A program made the translations under genes and the position numbers. Positions 20,060-30,550 of a DNA stretch of 64,000 nt are shown here, piece by piece. How positions within the stretch are numbered: the stretch's first letter is position 1; every line of letters begins with the position of its first letter. Source of the DNA: an uncultured Prevotellaceae bacterium (GTDB lineage: Bacteria > Bacteroidota > Bacteroidia > Bacteroidales > Muribaculaceae); assembly GCA_947165485.1 (NCBI GenBank), contig CAMVAP010000001.1, forward strand, positions 62,001-126,000, written 5' to 3'. The notes beneath the pieces were generated by a model. It was not told the DNA's origin and made no database searches. It saw only the letters and a list, made by a program, of their open reading frames with translations.

Positions 20060-20144
20060 GTAATTTTTATTTCAATGGGTGCAAAGGTAGTAAAAATAGT
20101 TTTTAGTTGTTAGTTTTTGGTTGTTAGTTTTTGGGAGATGGGAT

Positions 20145-20945
20145 TTACTCTACTAGTTTGAGCAGTTGCGGGGCAATGCCGGGGCAGGCTGCAAGGATGC
20201 AGATGCCGTGATCGTTGCGGTAGCGCTTCACGGTGGCTCCGGCCTCAAGGGCAATGAGTTCGCCGGCACAGGCGTCCCACTCCTTGAGGTTCAGTTCCCA
20301 GTAGCCGTCGAGCCACCCGGCGGCGACATAGCACAAGTCCATGGCTGCCGAGCCCAGCCGGCGGATACCCCTGACGCGGGGCATGACCTGGGAAAAGCGG
20401 TCCAGGTTGTTGTCGGGATTGGTGGCCTTGTCATAGGGGAAACCCGTGGAGATGACGGCACGTTGCAACTCGCTGGTGGACTTGGCTTGCAGACGACCGT
20501 TGGGGCCGTAAGCGCCCTTGCCCTTGAAGGCATAGAATTCCTCGTCAAGCGTGGGGGCATAAACATACCCCATTCTGGTCTCACCCTCCACCTTCAGGCC
20601 GATGGAGATGCAGTAAGTGGCCAGGCCGGCGCTGTAGTTCACTGTGCCGTCGAGTGGATCGATCACCCACTGGCACTGGGCTTGGCGGTGGTCATCACCG
20701 CTCTCCTCGCTCAAGATGGCATGGTCGGGAAAATGGCTGCGCAGGGTGTCGATGATGATGCGTTCACTCCCCTTGTCGGCCTCGGTAACGATGTCAAACG
20801 CGTTGCCCTTGTCCTCGATGTCGAGGTCACGGCGGCGAAAGTGCCCTTTCAGCACTTCACCAGCCTGGCGGCACATCTGCTGTGCCGTCGTGAGCCACAA
20901 CAGCTCCTGCTGGGTGAGCTCAATGTCGGTCATGATGCTTTTCAT
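20145..20945 (-). CDS. Inositol monophosphatase family protein
   Basis: WVIDPLDGTVNYSAGLATYCISIGL; KEWDACAGELIALEAGA. Confidence 0.9.
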   Translation of the reverse strand: MKSIMTDIELTQQELLWLTTAQQMCRQAGEVLKGHFRRRDLDIEDKGNAFDIVTEADKGSERIIIDTLRSHFPDHAILSEESGDDHRQAQCQWVIDPLDGTVNYSAGLATYCISIGLKVEGETRMGYVYAPTLDEEFYAFKGKGAYGPNGRLQAKSTSELQRAVISTGFPYDKATNPDNNLDRFSQVMPRVRGIRRLGSAAMDLCYVAAGWLDGYWELNLKEWDACAGELIALEAGATVKRYRNDHGICILAACPGIAPQLLKLVE

Positions 20946-21046
20946 AAATCTTTTTTACCTTAAAATGAGTGAATAAACCTGAATAAATAAACCTGTATAT
21001 TGTAAAGAAGGGAGGCTCTTAAATGCCCCCCTCTCTTGAATCATCG

Positions 21047-21529
21047 TTAACCAGCGATATCTTCTTTGGTGTCTGGCTCGATGGGAATCTGGCGCTTGAA
21101 CACTTCCTTGAAGGTCACCAGTGTCTCGCTGCGGCCCAGGCCCATCTTCATGAAGCGGTCATGGATCACCTGCAGCAGGTGGTCATTGTTCTGGGCATAG
21201 AGCTTGATGAACAGGTCATACTTGCCCGTGGTGAAGTAGCACTCAACCACCTCGGGAACGGTCTTGAGACGGGCCACAACCTCGTCAAACTTGGACGGGT
21301 CGTTGAGGAAGAATCCGATGTAAGCACACGTCTGGTAGCCCACCGAGGCGGGGTCGATCAGTGAGATGGAGCCCTTGATGACCCCCATATTATACAGCTT
21401 CTGGATACGTTGATGGATAGCTGCGCCCGACACATTGCACGCTCTAGCGATCTCTAGATAAGGTTTGCGGGCATTCAGCGACAGCATTTTCAAAATTTTG
21501 TAGTCGAGTGAATCGAGTTTTGTTGCCAT
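21047..21529 (-). CDS. Lrp/AsnC family transcriptional regulator
   Basis: LDSLDYKILKMLSLNARKPYLEIARACNVSGAAIHQRIQKL HTH and RAM-like C-terminus. Confidence 0.93.
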   Translation of the reverse strand: MATKLDSLDYKILKMLSLNARKPYLEIARACNVSGAAIHQRIQKLYNMGVIKGSISLIDPASVGYQTCAYIGFFLNDPSKFDEVVARLKTVPEVVECYFTTGKYDLFIKLYAQNNDHLLQVIHDRFMKMGLGRSETLVTFKEVFKRQIPIEPDTKEDIAG

Positions 21530-21844
21530 AAGTGATATAGTTTATAGATTATAATGAATGCTTATTACAGATAATTATTGCTTCAACATGTTCATTTACA
21601 ACGAGCAAACATCCTTTGTCAGCACAGAATGTGTGCTATCGATGCTACAAAGTTACTACAATTTTTAAATGAAACGTACAAATTATAAGAAAATTTCAAA
21701 AAAATCTTCATATCTGCCATTTTTGATGACCCTTTCTATTGTTTTTTATAGACTCTGGGGTGGAAACAATGCTTTTGGGGGTTATTTGGTATAATGTTGG
21801 GGCTCAATAATGGGTGCACTTGGCTTGGTTTGATAGAAATGTTG

Positions 21845-21852
21845 TATCTTTG
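21845..21852 (+). promoter_or_regulatory. -7 box TATCTTTG directly upstream of the prmC start codon
   Basis: TATCTTTG at 21845-21852; ATG at 21860. Confidence 0.6.
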
Positions 21853-21859
21853 CGCCATT

Positions 21860-22705
21860 ATGATACTCAAGGAAGCAATAGAACAACTCAAGAATGGGCT
21901 TGCCGGTGTTGTGGCCGAGCCGCAGGAAGTACAGGCGATGATACGTGTCATCTGCGAGGATGTGTTTAATTATGACCCGGTGGATGTGGCCTTGCGACAG
22001 GAGAGCGAGCTGCCGGGTTTTGCGCCGCAGCGCATCGGCGAGATCATTGCCAGGCTGCAACGTCATGAACCCTTGCAGTACATCGTGGGAAAGGCGCGTT
22101 TTCATGGTCACAGCTTCAAGGTGACACCTGCCGTGCTCATCCCTCGGCCTGAGACCGAGCAGCTTGTGGACATGATCATCGATGAGAATCCCGCCAGTGA
22201 TCTGCGGGTCCTGGACATGGGCACCGGTAGTGGTTGCATCGCCATCTCGCTGGCGCGTGCATTGAAGTTTGCGAGGGTCGATGCCCTGGATGTCTCGCGT
22301 GACGCACTTGATATTGCACGTGAAAACGCTGCCGACCTCAAGGTCAAGGTGCGCTTCTTTGAGTGCGACATGCTGGCTCCACAACCTGCTGCCAGTTATG
22401 ACATCATCGTGAGCAACCCCCCCTATGTGTGCTGGAGTGAGCGTGAAGCCATGGAGCGCAATGTCAAGGACTATGAACCGGGTCAGGCCTTGTTTGTCCC
22501 CGATAACAATCCCTTGCTGTTCTACAAGTCGATAGCCCCCTATGCTGCCCAGTCGCTGGAAAAGGGCGGTCGGCTGTATCTCGAAATCAATCAGCGCTTT
22601 GGCAACGAGGTGAAGGGGCTGTTGCAGGATATCGGGTTTGACGAGGTGCGCATCGTTGAGGACAGTTACGGTAAAGTGAGATTTGCTGCTGCGATGAGGG
22701 GTTAA
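21860..22705 (+). CDS. prmC: Peptide chain release factor N5-glutamine methyltransferase
   Basis: VLDMGTGSGCIAISLA and IVSNPPYV motifs; start placed at MILKEAIEQLKN (ORF-track start 21794 is upstream of the promoter). Confidence 0.92.
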   Translation: MILKEAIEQLKNGLAGVVAEPQEVQAMIRVICEDVFNYDPVDVALRQESELPGFAPQRIGEIIARLQRHEPLQYIVGKARFHGHSFKVTPAVLIPRPETEQLVDMIIDENPASDLRVLDMGTGSGCIAISLARALKFARVDALDVSRDALDIARENAADLKVKVRFFECDMLAPQPAASYDIIVSNPPYVCWSEREAMERNVKDYEPGQALFVPDNNPLLFYKSIAPYAAQSLEKGGRLYLEINQRFGNEVKGLLQDIGFDEVRIVEDSYGKVRFAAAMRG

Positions 22706-23002
22706 GGCCCGTATCAGGAGTTTTCAAGGGCTGTTAATTAGTTAATGATTGTAAGTTATTTATAATCAAATGTTGAGTGTCTTAATGCCTGGACGTGAGA
22801 TTTTTTCGGCTGATGATACGATGAATAGTCGCTGGCGTGCGCTTGTTCGTTAAAAAGGTGTAAAAAACTGCTTTTTACCGTTTATTATATTTAACGGGTA
22901 ACTCTTGTGTGCCCTTTAAGTAGTATCTTTACGCCCTGAAAAAGCGGAATCTCTCATTATTTATTAAGAAAATCCAGTGAGAGACCCAATTTTTTTGTAA
23001 TT

Positions 23003-24541
23003 TTGCCGTTTGTAAAAAAGCGAAAGAAAGTAAAGACAAGAATGATCAATAAATCACCGCTATATCTGCTGCTGGCGATGGCCGTTGCGCTCTCGTCATT
23101 GTTTCCATTGGTATCCTGTAACCACAAGGACAAAGATGAGGATGTGTACACCTATAGCACCAGCACCCAGACGACACTCGTCAAGAGTTTTGCCTTGCAG
23201 GCCGATGCCGACGTGCTCGCCAGCTTGGATTCGGTCCATTTCACGATTGACTATGACAATGGCTTGATATATAACGCCGACTCTCTGCCTGTGGGCACCG
23301 ATATCACTGGACTGAAAGTCTCGGTGATCTTCATGAACACGGTATCATCGGCGATTTTCTCCATTACGGGCGCTACCGAGCAGGCCGACACTACTATCGA
23401 GTACACCTCCTCGATGACACGTGAGCTTGATTTCACTGGCAAGACGGTGCTCACCGTCACCTCTGCCGACCAATCACAGGTCAAGGACTATGAGGTCAAG
23501 GTGCTTGTCCACAAGTTCAATCCCGACTCGCTCGTGTGGAATGAATCATGGCGCCGTGACTTGCCGGGAGACCTTAGCAATGCGACCGGGTTCAAGGCCG
23601 TTCAGCAGGGTGACACGTTCCGTGCAATGATGCATAATGGCACCGAGTGCCAACTATTGACAGCCACATCCCTCAGCCAGGGCTCTTGGGCCAAGCAGAC
23701 GCTTGCTTTGCCATTTGTTCCACAGGTCAATTCTCTCACTGCGACCGATGACGACTTGTATATCCTTGCCGACGACGGGACACTTTACTCCTCGACCGAT
23801 GGAGTGGCATGGGCGTCGTGTGGCGTGAAGTGGTACAGCGTGCTGGGCTCCTATGATGGCCGTGTGCTGGGTGTTATCAAGGGCGGTGACGACCTTTACT
23901 ATCACGACGAGTATCCTCATGTCGAGGGTTTCGAGTCCAGCCTTGTCGAGGATGGCTTCCCCGTGAGCAATGCCTCGGGCATGATCGAGACCGACAATCA
24001 GTGGACCGTCTCACAGCAGGCCATGATTGTGGGTGGTAAGGACAGCAATGGTAAGGTGCTGTGCGACGTGTGGGGCTATGACGGCGAGCGCTGGGGCAAG
24101 ATCAATAACATCCATTCCTCGGTATTGCCGGCATTGACCGATGCCACGTTGTTCTCCTATTATACCTATAAGAGCCTGCCCGGCGTTCGCCGTTACGCTC
24201 GCCAGCAGACGTGGTACGTCATGGGGGGCAAGTTTGCCGATGGAACCTTGAACGACCAGATTTATCTCTCCACGACCCAGGGCATCACCTGGAGCAAGGG
24301 CGACGGCACCATGGCCCAGGCTTCTTATATGCCCAAGTTCTATGGGGCGCAGGCATTTGTCGGTGAGGAAACGCTCACTCCTGCTGCTGGCTATTACATG
24401 CCGCGACGGGTGCAGTCGATGGTGACATCGTGGTCATGCCCGTTCATTTACCTGTTTGGCGGCTACAATGATCAGGGCAGGTTGCTGCCCAATGTGTGGC
24501 GCGGCGTGTATAACCGCATGACCAATTATCCAGTCTATTGA
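23003..24541 (+). CDS. Lipoprotein, probable DUF6242 family
   Basis: Lipobox LVSCNH; beta-propeller/Kelch-like repeats (VMGGKFADGTLNDQIYLS, FIYLFGGYNDQGRLLPNVWRG). Start likely at 23042 (MINKSPLYLLLAMAVALSS). Confidence 0.75.
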   Translation: MPFVKKRKKVKTRMINKSPLYLLLAMAVALSSLFPLVSCNHKDKDEDVYTYSTSTQTTLVKSFALQADADVLASLDSVHFTIDYDNGLIYNADSLPVGTDITGLKVSVIFMNTVSSAIFSITGATEQADTTIEYTSSMTRELDFTGKTVLTVTSADQSQVKDYEVKVLVHKFNPDSLVWNESWRRDLPGDLSNATGFKAVQQGDTFRAMMHNGTECQLLTATSLSQGSWAKQTLALPFVPQVNSLTATDDDLYILADDGTLYSSTDGVAWASCGVKWYSVLGSYDGRVLGVIKGGDDLYYHDEYPHVEGFESSLVEDGFPVSNASGMIETDNQWTVSQQAMIVGGKDSNGKVLCDVWGYDGERWGKINNIHSSVLPALTDATLFSYYTYKSLPGVRRYARQQTWYVMGGKFADGTLNDQIYLSTTQGITWSKGDGTMAQASYMPKFYGAQAFVGEETLTPAAGYYMPRRVQSMVTSWSCPFIYLFGGYNDQGRLLPNVWRGVYNRMTNYPVY

Positions 24542-24548
24542 TGATGCG

Positions 24549-25217
24549 ATGAAGAAATCTTTGTTCATAGCGATATTTATGCTGTGTGCTGTGCTGCCTG
24601 GCGTAGCGCAGCAATACAAGTATGAAGCCGGCCCGATGGTGGGCATGACAGGTTATCTGGGCGAGGCCAACAATGGTAACCTGTTCAAGCATCCCAGCTT
24701 TACAGTGGGTGGCATGTTCCGCTATGTGCACAATAGCCGATGGGCTTTCAAGGCCAACTTGAGCTATGCCGGCATCAGGGGACACAGCATGTATGACGAG
24801 ACCTGGTACCCCGACGGGGCCAACTATCAATTCAACTCCCATCTGATAGACCTGGGGCTGACCGCCGAGTTCAACTTCCTGAACTATGGCCGCGGCCCGC
24901 TCTACAAGAAATATAAGCCCATTTCCCCCTATATGGTGGCTGGTGTGGGCTTTGTGTTCGCCATCTGTGACGGGCACAACCAGGCGTCGTTTACCATCCC
25001 CTTGGGTATCGGCGTGAAATACAAGTTAAAGGACAAGGTGAATCTCGGCTTTGAGTTCACGATGCGCAAGGAGTTCAGCGACCGCATCGATGGACTGAGC
25101 GACTTGTTCGGCATTAAGCACTCGTTTGCCAAGAATACCGATTGGTACTCGTTTGCCACGTTTACGGCAACCTTTGAGTTCGGCAAGCGTTGCATCAAGT
25201 GTAACCATATAGATTAA
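24549..25217 (+). CDS. porG: PorG-like T9SS outer membrane beta-barrel protein (DUF6089)
   Basis: Signal peptide, beta-barrel-like pattern, conserved C-terminal FGKRCIKCNHID; position directly upstream of uppS-bamA-ompH, as reported for P. gingivalis porG (established knowledge). Confidence 0.75.
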   Translation: MKKSLFIAIFMLCAVLPGVAQQYKYEAGPMVGMTGYLGEANNGNLFKHPSFTVGGMFRYVHNSRWAFKANLSYAGIRGHSMYDETWYPDGANYQFNSHLIDLGLTAEFNFLNYGRGPLYKKYKPISPYMVAGVGFVFAICDGHNQASFTIPLGIGVKYKLKDKVNLGFEFTMRKEFSDRIDGLSDLFGIKHSFAKNTDWYSFATFTATFEFGKRCIKCNHID

Positions 25218-25228
25218 GAGAATAGGCT

Positions 25229-25999
25229 ATGTCATCACTTAGCGATAAAATACAGCAACTGGACCCCATGCGCATTCCGCGGCATGTTGCCATCATCATG
25301 GATGGCAATGGACGCTGGGCCAAGCAGCATGGGCACGAGCGTAGCTTCGGGCACGAGAATGGAGTGGCCACGGTCAGGCAGGCCACCGAGATAGCCAGCG
25401 AGGTGGGTGTGAAGTACTTGACGCTCTACACCTTCTCTACCGAGAACTGGAACCGCCCGCAGGACGAGGTGGATGCGCTCATGAACCTCATCGTGGTGAG
25501 CATCGAGCAGCAGACACCCGACTTGATCAAGAACAACGTGCGCTTGACAACCATCGGTGATATGAGCCGCATGCCCGACTTTGCCGCCAACCGGCTGCGC
25601 AAGTGTATGCAGGACACGGGGCACTGCACGGGACTGGTATTGTGCCTGGCATTGAGCTACTCGTCGCGATGGGAGATCGTACAGGCGTGCCGTGAAATGG
25701 CGCGTGAAGCTGCTGCCGGAACGCTCGACCCCGCATCGATTGACGATGAGGTGTTCTCACGTCATCTTGCTACGGGTGACATGCCTGACCCCGATCTGTT
25801 GATACGCACTGGTGGAGACCTGCGTGTGAGCAACTATCTGTTGTGGCAGATTGCCTATAGCGAACTCTACTTCACATCAAAATATTGGCCCGATTTTACC
25901 AAGGAGGATTTTGTCGAGGCAATTGCCGACTTCCAGGCGCGTGAACGCCGCTACGGGAAAACGAGCGAACAGGTTAATCATGATGAGCATGAAGCATAA
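25229..25999 (+). CDS. uppS: Isoprenyl (undecaprenyl diphosphate) synthase
   Basis: HVAIIMDGNGRWAKQ, DLLIRTGGDLRVSNYLLWQIAYSELYF. Confidence 0.96.
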   Translation: MSSLSDKIQQLDPMRIPRHVAIIMDGNGRWAKQHGHERSFGHENGVATVRQATEIASEVGVKYLTLYTFSTENWNRPQDEVDALMNLIVVSIEQQTPDLIKNNVRLTTIGDMSRMPDFAANRLRKCMQDTGHCTGLVLCLALSYSSRWEIVQACREMAREAAAGTLDPASIDDEVFSRHLATGDMPDPDLLIRTGGDLRVSNYLLWQIAYSELYFTSKYWPDFTKEDFVEAIADFQARERRYGKTSEQVNHDEHEA

Positions 26000-28655
26000 T
26001 TTTTCAATGAAGAGAATCAAACATACGGTGTTGGCTATGCTGGCAGTGGCCGCGGTGGCTCCTGCCATCCACGGCCAGGAAACCTACACGGTCAACGATA
26101 CCATCTACAACCCTAAAATCGTCTTCACGGCATCACCCAGCCAGTATGAGATCGCGGGCATCCGCGTCACGGGGGTGGAGAACTATGACGAGAACATCAT
26201 CATCGGATACTCGGGACTGGCTGTGGGCCAGCGGGTGGATATCCCCGGTGACGACATCAAGGCTGCGGCCAAGCGCTTCTGGCGGCAAGGCCTGTTCTCC
26301 AAGGTGCAGATCCAGGTTGAGAAAATCTATCATGACCAAGCATGGCTGGTGTTTAACCTGCGCCAGCAACCCCGCGTGTCCCAGGTGAACTATAGCGGCA
26401 TGAAGAGTGGTGAGAAAAAGGATATTATCGAGCGACTCAACTTCCAGCCTGGTAGCCAGATGTCTCCCAACATTGCCGACCGCATCAAGTTGCTTGTCGA
26501 GAAGTATTACGCCAACAAGGGTTTCGGACAAGCCACATGTGAGGTGGTGCAGGTGCCTGACTTGAGCAAGCAGAACGAGGTCATTGTCAATATCAATGTG
26601 GACAAGCACGAGAAAATCAAGGTGCACAAGATTTACATTGATGGTAACGAGGTGCTGAGCGACTCCAAGCTCAAGCGCACCATGAAGAAGACCAACGAGA
26701 AGTCCAACCTGTGGAAGATTTTCTCCCAGAAGAAGTTTGTCCAGAGCGACTACGAGGCCGACAAGCAGCTCATCATCGACAAGTATAACGAGAAGGGCTA
26801 CCGCGATGCCGTCATCGTGAGCGACAGCGTGGTCCCCTACGACGAGAAGACCGTCGATGTCTATCTCACCATCAACGAGGGCAAGCGCTACTATATCTCC
26901 GATATCACTTGGGTGGGCAATACGGTATATCCCTCGGTTATCCTCAATGAGGTGCTCGGCATCAAGAAGGGTGACGTCTATAACCAGAAGTTGCTCAACA
27001 AGCGCACCCAGGAGGACGACGATGCGGTTTCCAACCTGTATCTCAACAATGGTTACCTCTTCTACCAGCTCATCCCCATCGAGAGCAAGATCGAGGGCGA
27101 CAGCATCGATCTGGAGATGCGCATGTTTGAGGGTAAACAGGCACGCATCAACAAGGTCGTCATCAATGGTAACGACCGCTTGTATGAAAAAGTCGTGCGC
27201 CGTGAGCTGCGTGTGCGTCCCGGCGACCTGTTCTCCAAGGAGGACCTCATGCGCTCGGCACGTGAGATTGCCCAGACGGGACACTTCGATCCCGAGAAAA
27301 TGGACATTCGCCCCGAGCCCAACCCCGATAATGGTACCGTTGACATCATCCTCAATCTCGAGAGCAAGGCCAACGACCAGGTAGAGTTGAGCGCTGGTTG
27401 GGGACAGACCGGTGTCATCCTCAAGGCCTCGTTGAAGTTCACCAACTTCTCGATGCAGAACCTGTTGCATCCGTCATCCTACAAGGGACTTATCCCACAA
27501 GGCGAGGGCCAGACCTTCACCATCAGCGCGCAGACCAATGCCAAGTACTACCAGGCCTACAGCGTGTCGTTCCTCGACCCGTGGTTTGGCGGCAAGCGAC
27601 CCAACTCGCTCTCGGTATCGGCATTTTACAGCCGCCAGACGGGTATCAACTCGTCCTATTATAACCAGTTGTACCAGAATGCGATGTACAACATGATGTA
27701 TAACTACAGCGGCTTGTATCCAGGCATGTATAACGGTTATAACGGCTACAGCGGTTATAACTACTACGAGAACGCTTACGACCCCAACAAGTACCTCCAG
27801 ATGGCAGGTGTGACTGTGGGATTCGGCAAGCGATTGAAGTGGCCCGATGACTACTTCACCTTCATGGCTTCGTTGAGCTATCAGTGGTACAGCCTCAAGA
27901 ACTGGGAGTACCTCTATTATATGAAGAATGGTGTGTCCAACTCGTTTGTGCTGGGACTCACCCTCTCGCGCAGCAGTATCGACAACCCGCTCTATACCCG
28001 CAAGGGTAGTACCTTCACGTTGTCGTTCAACGCCACTCCGCCGGCCAGTCTGTTCGGCAAGAAGAACTGGAAGGCATTGAGCGAGAGCAGCACCGAGCAG
28101 TCCAAGAAGGAACTTTACCGCTGGATCGAGTACTGGAAACTGAAATTCCAAGCCCGCACCTATACCCCCCTCACCGACCCCGACGGTCGCTGGACACTGG
28201 TGCTGATGACCCGTGCCGACTTTGGTCTGCTGGGCAGCTGGAACAAGTGGTTGAAGTCACCGTTTGAAACCTTCTATGTGGGTGGTGATGGCATGTCGGG
28301 TTCCTACACCTATGCTACCGAGACCATCGCCCTGCGCGGTTATGAGAATGGTGCCTTCACGCCCTATGGCTCAGAGGGTTATGCCTACGACCGATTTGCC
28401 ATCGAGTTGCACTTCCCGTTGATGCTGTCCCAGAGTGCCACTATCTACCCGCTCGTGTTTATCGAGGGTGGTAATGCCTGGACCCACGTGAGGGACTTCA
28501 ACCCCTTCAACATCAAGCGCTCGGCTGGTGTGGGTGCCCGCATCTTCCTGCCCATGATCGGTATGATGGGTATTGACTGGGGTTATGGTTTTGACACCGT
28601 TTATGGCCAGAAGGGTGGAAGCAACTTCCACTTTGTGCTGGGTCAGGAGTTCTAA
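25980..28655 (+). CDS. bamA: Outer membrane protein assembly factor (POTRA + beta-barrel)
   Basis: POTRA repeats, C-terminal DTVYGQKGGSNFHFVLGQEF; start overlaps the uppS 3' end (Met at 25980/25989/26007). Confidence 0.93.
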   Translation: MMSMKHNFSMKRIKHTVLAMLAVAAVAPAIHGQETYTVNDTIYNPKIVFTASPSQYEIAGIRVTGVENYDENIIIGYSGLAVGQRVDIPGDDIKAAAKRFWRQGLFSKVQIQVEKIYHDQAWLVFNLRQQPRVSQVNYSGMKSGEKKDIIERLNFQPGSQMSPNIADRIKLLVEKYYANKGFGQATCEVVQVPDLSKQNEVIVNINVDKHEKIKVHKIYIDGNEVLSDSKLKRTMKKTNEKSNLWKIFSQKKFVQSDYEADKQLIIDKYNEKGYRDAVIVSDSVVPYDEKTVDVYLTINEGKRYYISDITWVGNTVYPSVILNEVLGIKKGDVYNQKLLNKRTQEDDDAVSNLYLNNGYLFYQLIPIESKIEGDSIDLEMRMFEGKQARINKVVINGNDRLYEKVVRRELRVRPGDLFSKEDLMRSAREIAQTGHFDPEKMDIRPEPNPDNGTVDIILNLESKANDQVELSAGWGQTGVILKASLKFTNFSMQNLLHPSSYKGLIPQGEGQTFTISAQTNAKYYQAYSVSFLDPWFGGKRPNSLSVSAFYSRQTGINSSYYNQLYQNAMYNMMYNYSGLYPGMYNGYNGYSGYNYYENAYDPNKYLQMAGVTVGFGKRLKWPDDYFTFMASLSYQWYSLKNWEYLYYMKNGVSNSFVLGLTLSRSSIDNPLYTRKGSTFTLSFNATPPASLFGKKNWKALSESSTEQSKKELYRWIEYWKLKFQARTYTPLTDPDGRWTLVLMTRADFGLLGSWNKWLKSPFETFYVGGDGMSGSYTYATETIALRGYENGAFTPYGSEGYAYDRFAIELHFPLMLSQSATIYPLVFIEGGNAWTHVRDFNPFNIKRSAGVGARIFLPMIGMMGIDWGYGFDTVYGQKGGSNFHFVLGQEF

Positions 28656-28753
28656 TGAATAGATGATTAACATTGTTAAGTTAATTTTTTTACCGTTAGT
28701 AATAAACGATTTGAATGATCGGTAGTCTAAAAATCGAAAAATTTTAAAAAATA

Positions 28754-29275
28754 ATGATAGATATGAAAAGAATAGTTTTAATCGCAGTGGCGCTTGTTGC
28801 TGGCTTCATGGCCGCCAACGCGCAGAAGTTTGCACTTGTGGATATGGAGTATGTGCTCAAGAACATCCCTGCCTATGAGATGGCCAACGAGCAGTTGAAC
28901 CAGGTGTCACAGCGCTGGCAGCGCGAGGTGGACGAGCTCAAGAAGGAAGCCGACACCATGTACAAGAACTATCAGGCCGACATGGTGTTCCTGACCGATG
29001 ATCAGAAGAAGAAGAAAGAAACCGAGATCACCGAGAAGGAGAAGGAGGCCCAGCAGCTCCAGTACAAGTACTTTGGCCCCCAGGGTGAGCTGTTCAAGAA
29101 GCGCCAGTCACTCATCAAGCCCATTCAGGACGATGTGTATGAGGCTTGCAAGAAGGTGTGTGAGGAGCGTGGTTTCCAGTTGATCATGGACCGTGCCAGC
29201 AGCCAGAGCATCATCTTTGCCTCACCTCGCATCGACGTGAGCAATGAAGTGCTCGAGAAGATGGGCTACAAGTAA
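28754..29275 (+). CDS. OmpH/Skp family chaperone (copy 1)
   Basis: Signal peptide AANAQKFALVDMEYVLKNIPAYEMANEQL; coiled-coil core. Confidence 0.9.
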   Translation: MIDMKRIVLIAVALVAGFMAANAQKFALVDMEYVLKNIPAYEMANEQLNQVSQRWQREVDELKKEADTMYKNYQADMVFLTDDQKKKKETEITEKEKEAQQLQYKYFGPQGELFKKRQSLIKPIQDDVYEACKKVCEERGFQLIMDRASSQSIIFASPRIDVSNEVLEKMGYK

Positions 29276-29349
29276 GGATTTAGGACTTAATAAGCCTATT
29301 ATTGAGAAAAAGATCAATTATTATAATAACGAAAATCAATTTTTTAGAC

Positions 29350-29862
29350 ATGTTTAAAAGATTTATGCTCTTAGCCGTTACGGCTACTATGATGTGCTTT
29401 GCAGCACAGGCTCAAAAATTCGGTTATGTCAACACCAGTGAGATCTTCAACGTCATGCCCGAGAAGGCTACAGCCGAGAATACCCTCAAGTCGGTGAGCG
29501 ACAAGTATGAGACCGAGTTCAAGAACTTGCAGGACGCTTTCCAGAAGAAGATGAACGACTATGAGGCCGCCGATAAGGATGCTTCCACACCGCAGGCCAT
29601 CAAGGACCGTCACAACCAGGAACTGCAGGATGAGTATGTGAAGATTCAGAACTTCCAGCAGACTGCTTCGCAGGATTTGCAGCGTCAGCAGGAAACTCTG
29701 CTCGCCCCCATCACCCAGAAGCTCCAGAACGCCATTCAGGCTGTTGGTGCCGAGGGCGGTTACACCTTCATCTTTGATCAGGCAGTAGGTGCCATTATCT
29801 ACACCGGTACCAATGCCGAGGACGTGAGTGCCAAGGTGAAGGCCAAATTAGGTATAAAGTAA
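29350..29862 (+). CDS. OmpH/Skp family chaperone (copy 2)
   Basis: AQAQKFGYVNTSEIFNVMPEKATAENTLKSVSDKY; start taken at MFKRFMLLAV. Confidence 0.9.
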   Translation: MFKRFMLLAVTATMMCFAAQAQKFGYVNTSEIFNVMPEKATAENTLKSVSDKYETEFKNLQDAFQKKMNDYEAADKDASTPQAIKDRHNQELQDEYVKIQNFQQTASQDLQRQQETLLAPITQKLQNAIQAVGAEGGYTFIFDQAVGAIIYTGTNAEDVSAKVKAKLGIK

Positions 29863-29904
29863 AAAACACTCAAACACACACAACACGATAGTGTTAAGAT
29901 GCGA

Positions 29905-29941
29905 GTTCCCTTGTTGGCCTTGTTGCTGACAAGGGAATTTT
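29905..29941 (+). terminator. Rho-independent terminator after OmpH copy 2
   Basis: TTCCCTTGT ... ACAAGGGAA followed by TTTTGGTTTTT. Confidence 0.75.
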
Positions 29942-29985
29942 GGTTTTTATTGATGATATATCGTGGCGAAGTCAAAAAAAGTCTT

Positions 29986-29993
29986 TACCTTTG
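29986..29993 (+). promoter_or_regulatory. -7 box TACCTTTG for OmpH copy 3
   Basis: TACCTTTG after the preceding terminator, 17 nt before ATG 30010. Confidence 0.55.
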
Positions 29994-30009
29994 CCCTATA
30001 TATAATATA

Positions 30010-30531
30010 ATGTATAGAGATATGAAGAAATTATTGATGATTGCAGTGGCGATGTTGCCCCTGCTCGCTGTGGCTCAGGCCAGAATTGGTATAATCAATT
30101 CACAACAGATTTTTGACTTGATGCCCGACAAGGCTGGCGCCGAGGCTCAGCTCAAGACCATGAGCGACAGTTATCATGCCGAGTATGAGCTCTTGAAGCG
30201 TGAATTTGACAAGAAGTATGCCGACTACCAGGCAGTGGCTGCCGATGCCTCGATACCCGAGGCCATCAAGGAGCGCCGTGTACAGGAGCTACAGGAGAGT
30301 GACAAGAAGATGCGCGAGTTTGAGCGACGCGCTGCCGACGACCTGGCTGCTAAGCGGGAAACACTCACTCGTCCCATCGTTGACAGGGTGCAGGCCGCCA
30401 TACGCACCGCTGGTGAGCAGGCTGCCCTCGATGTGGTGTTTGACACGGCTGTCACTCCGGTAGCCTATACCGGACCATCCACCATCGACCTCACTCCGAT
30501 GGTCAAGGGAATCCTCGGGCTTGAGTATTGA
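30010..30531 (+). CDS. OmpH/Skp family chaperone (copy 3)
   Basis: AQARIGIINSQQIFDLMPDKAGAEAQLKTMSDSY; start at 30010 or 30022. Confidence 0.88.
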   Translation: MYRDMKKLLMIAVAMLPLLAVAQARIGIINSQQIFDLMPDKAGAEAQLKTMSDSYHAEYELLKREFDKKYADYQAVAADASIPEAIKERRVQELQESDKKMREFERRAADDLAAKRETLTRPIVDRVQAAIRTAGEQAALDVVFDTAVTPVAYTGPSTIDLTPMVKGILGLEY

Positions 30532-30550
30532 TATCGGAAACAATAAAACT

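Noticed and set aside
26133-27470. 445-aa - strand ORF opposite bamA
   Set aside because: Antisense to bamA, V/L/D/H-rich, no recognisable domain.
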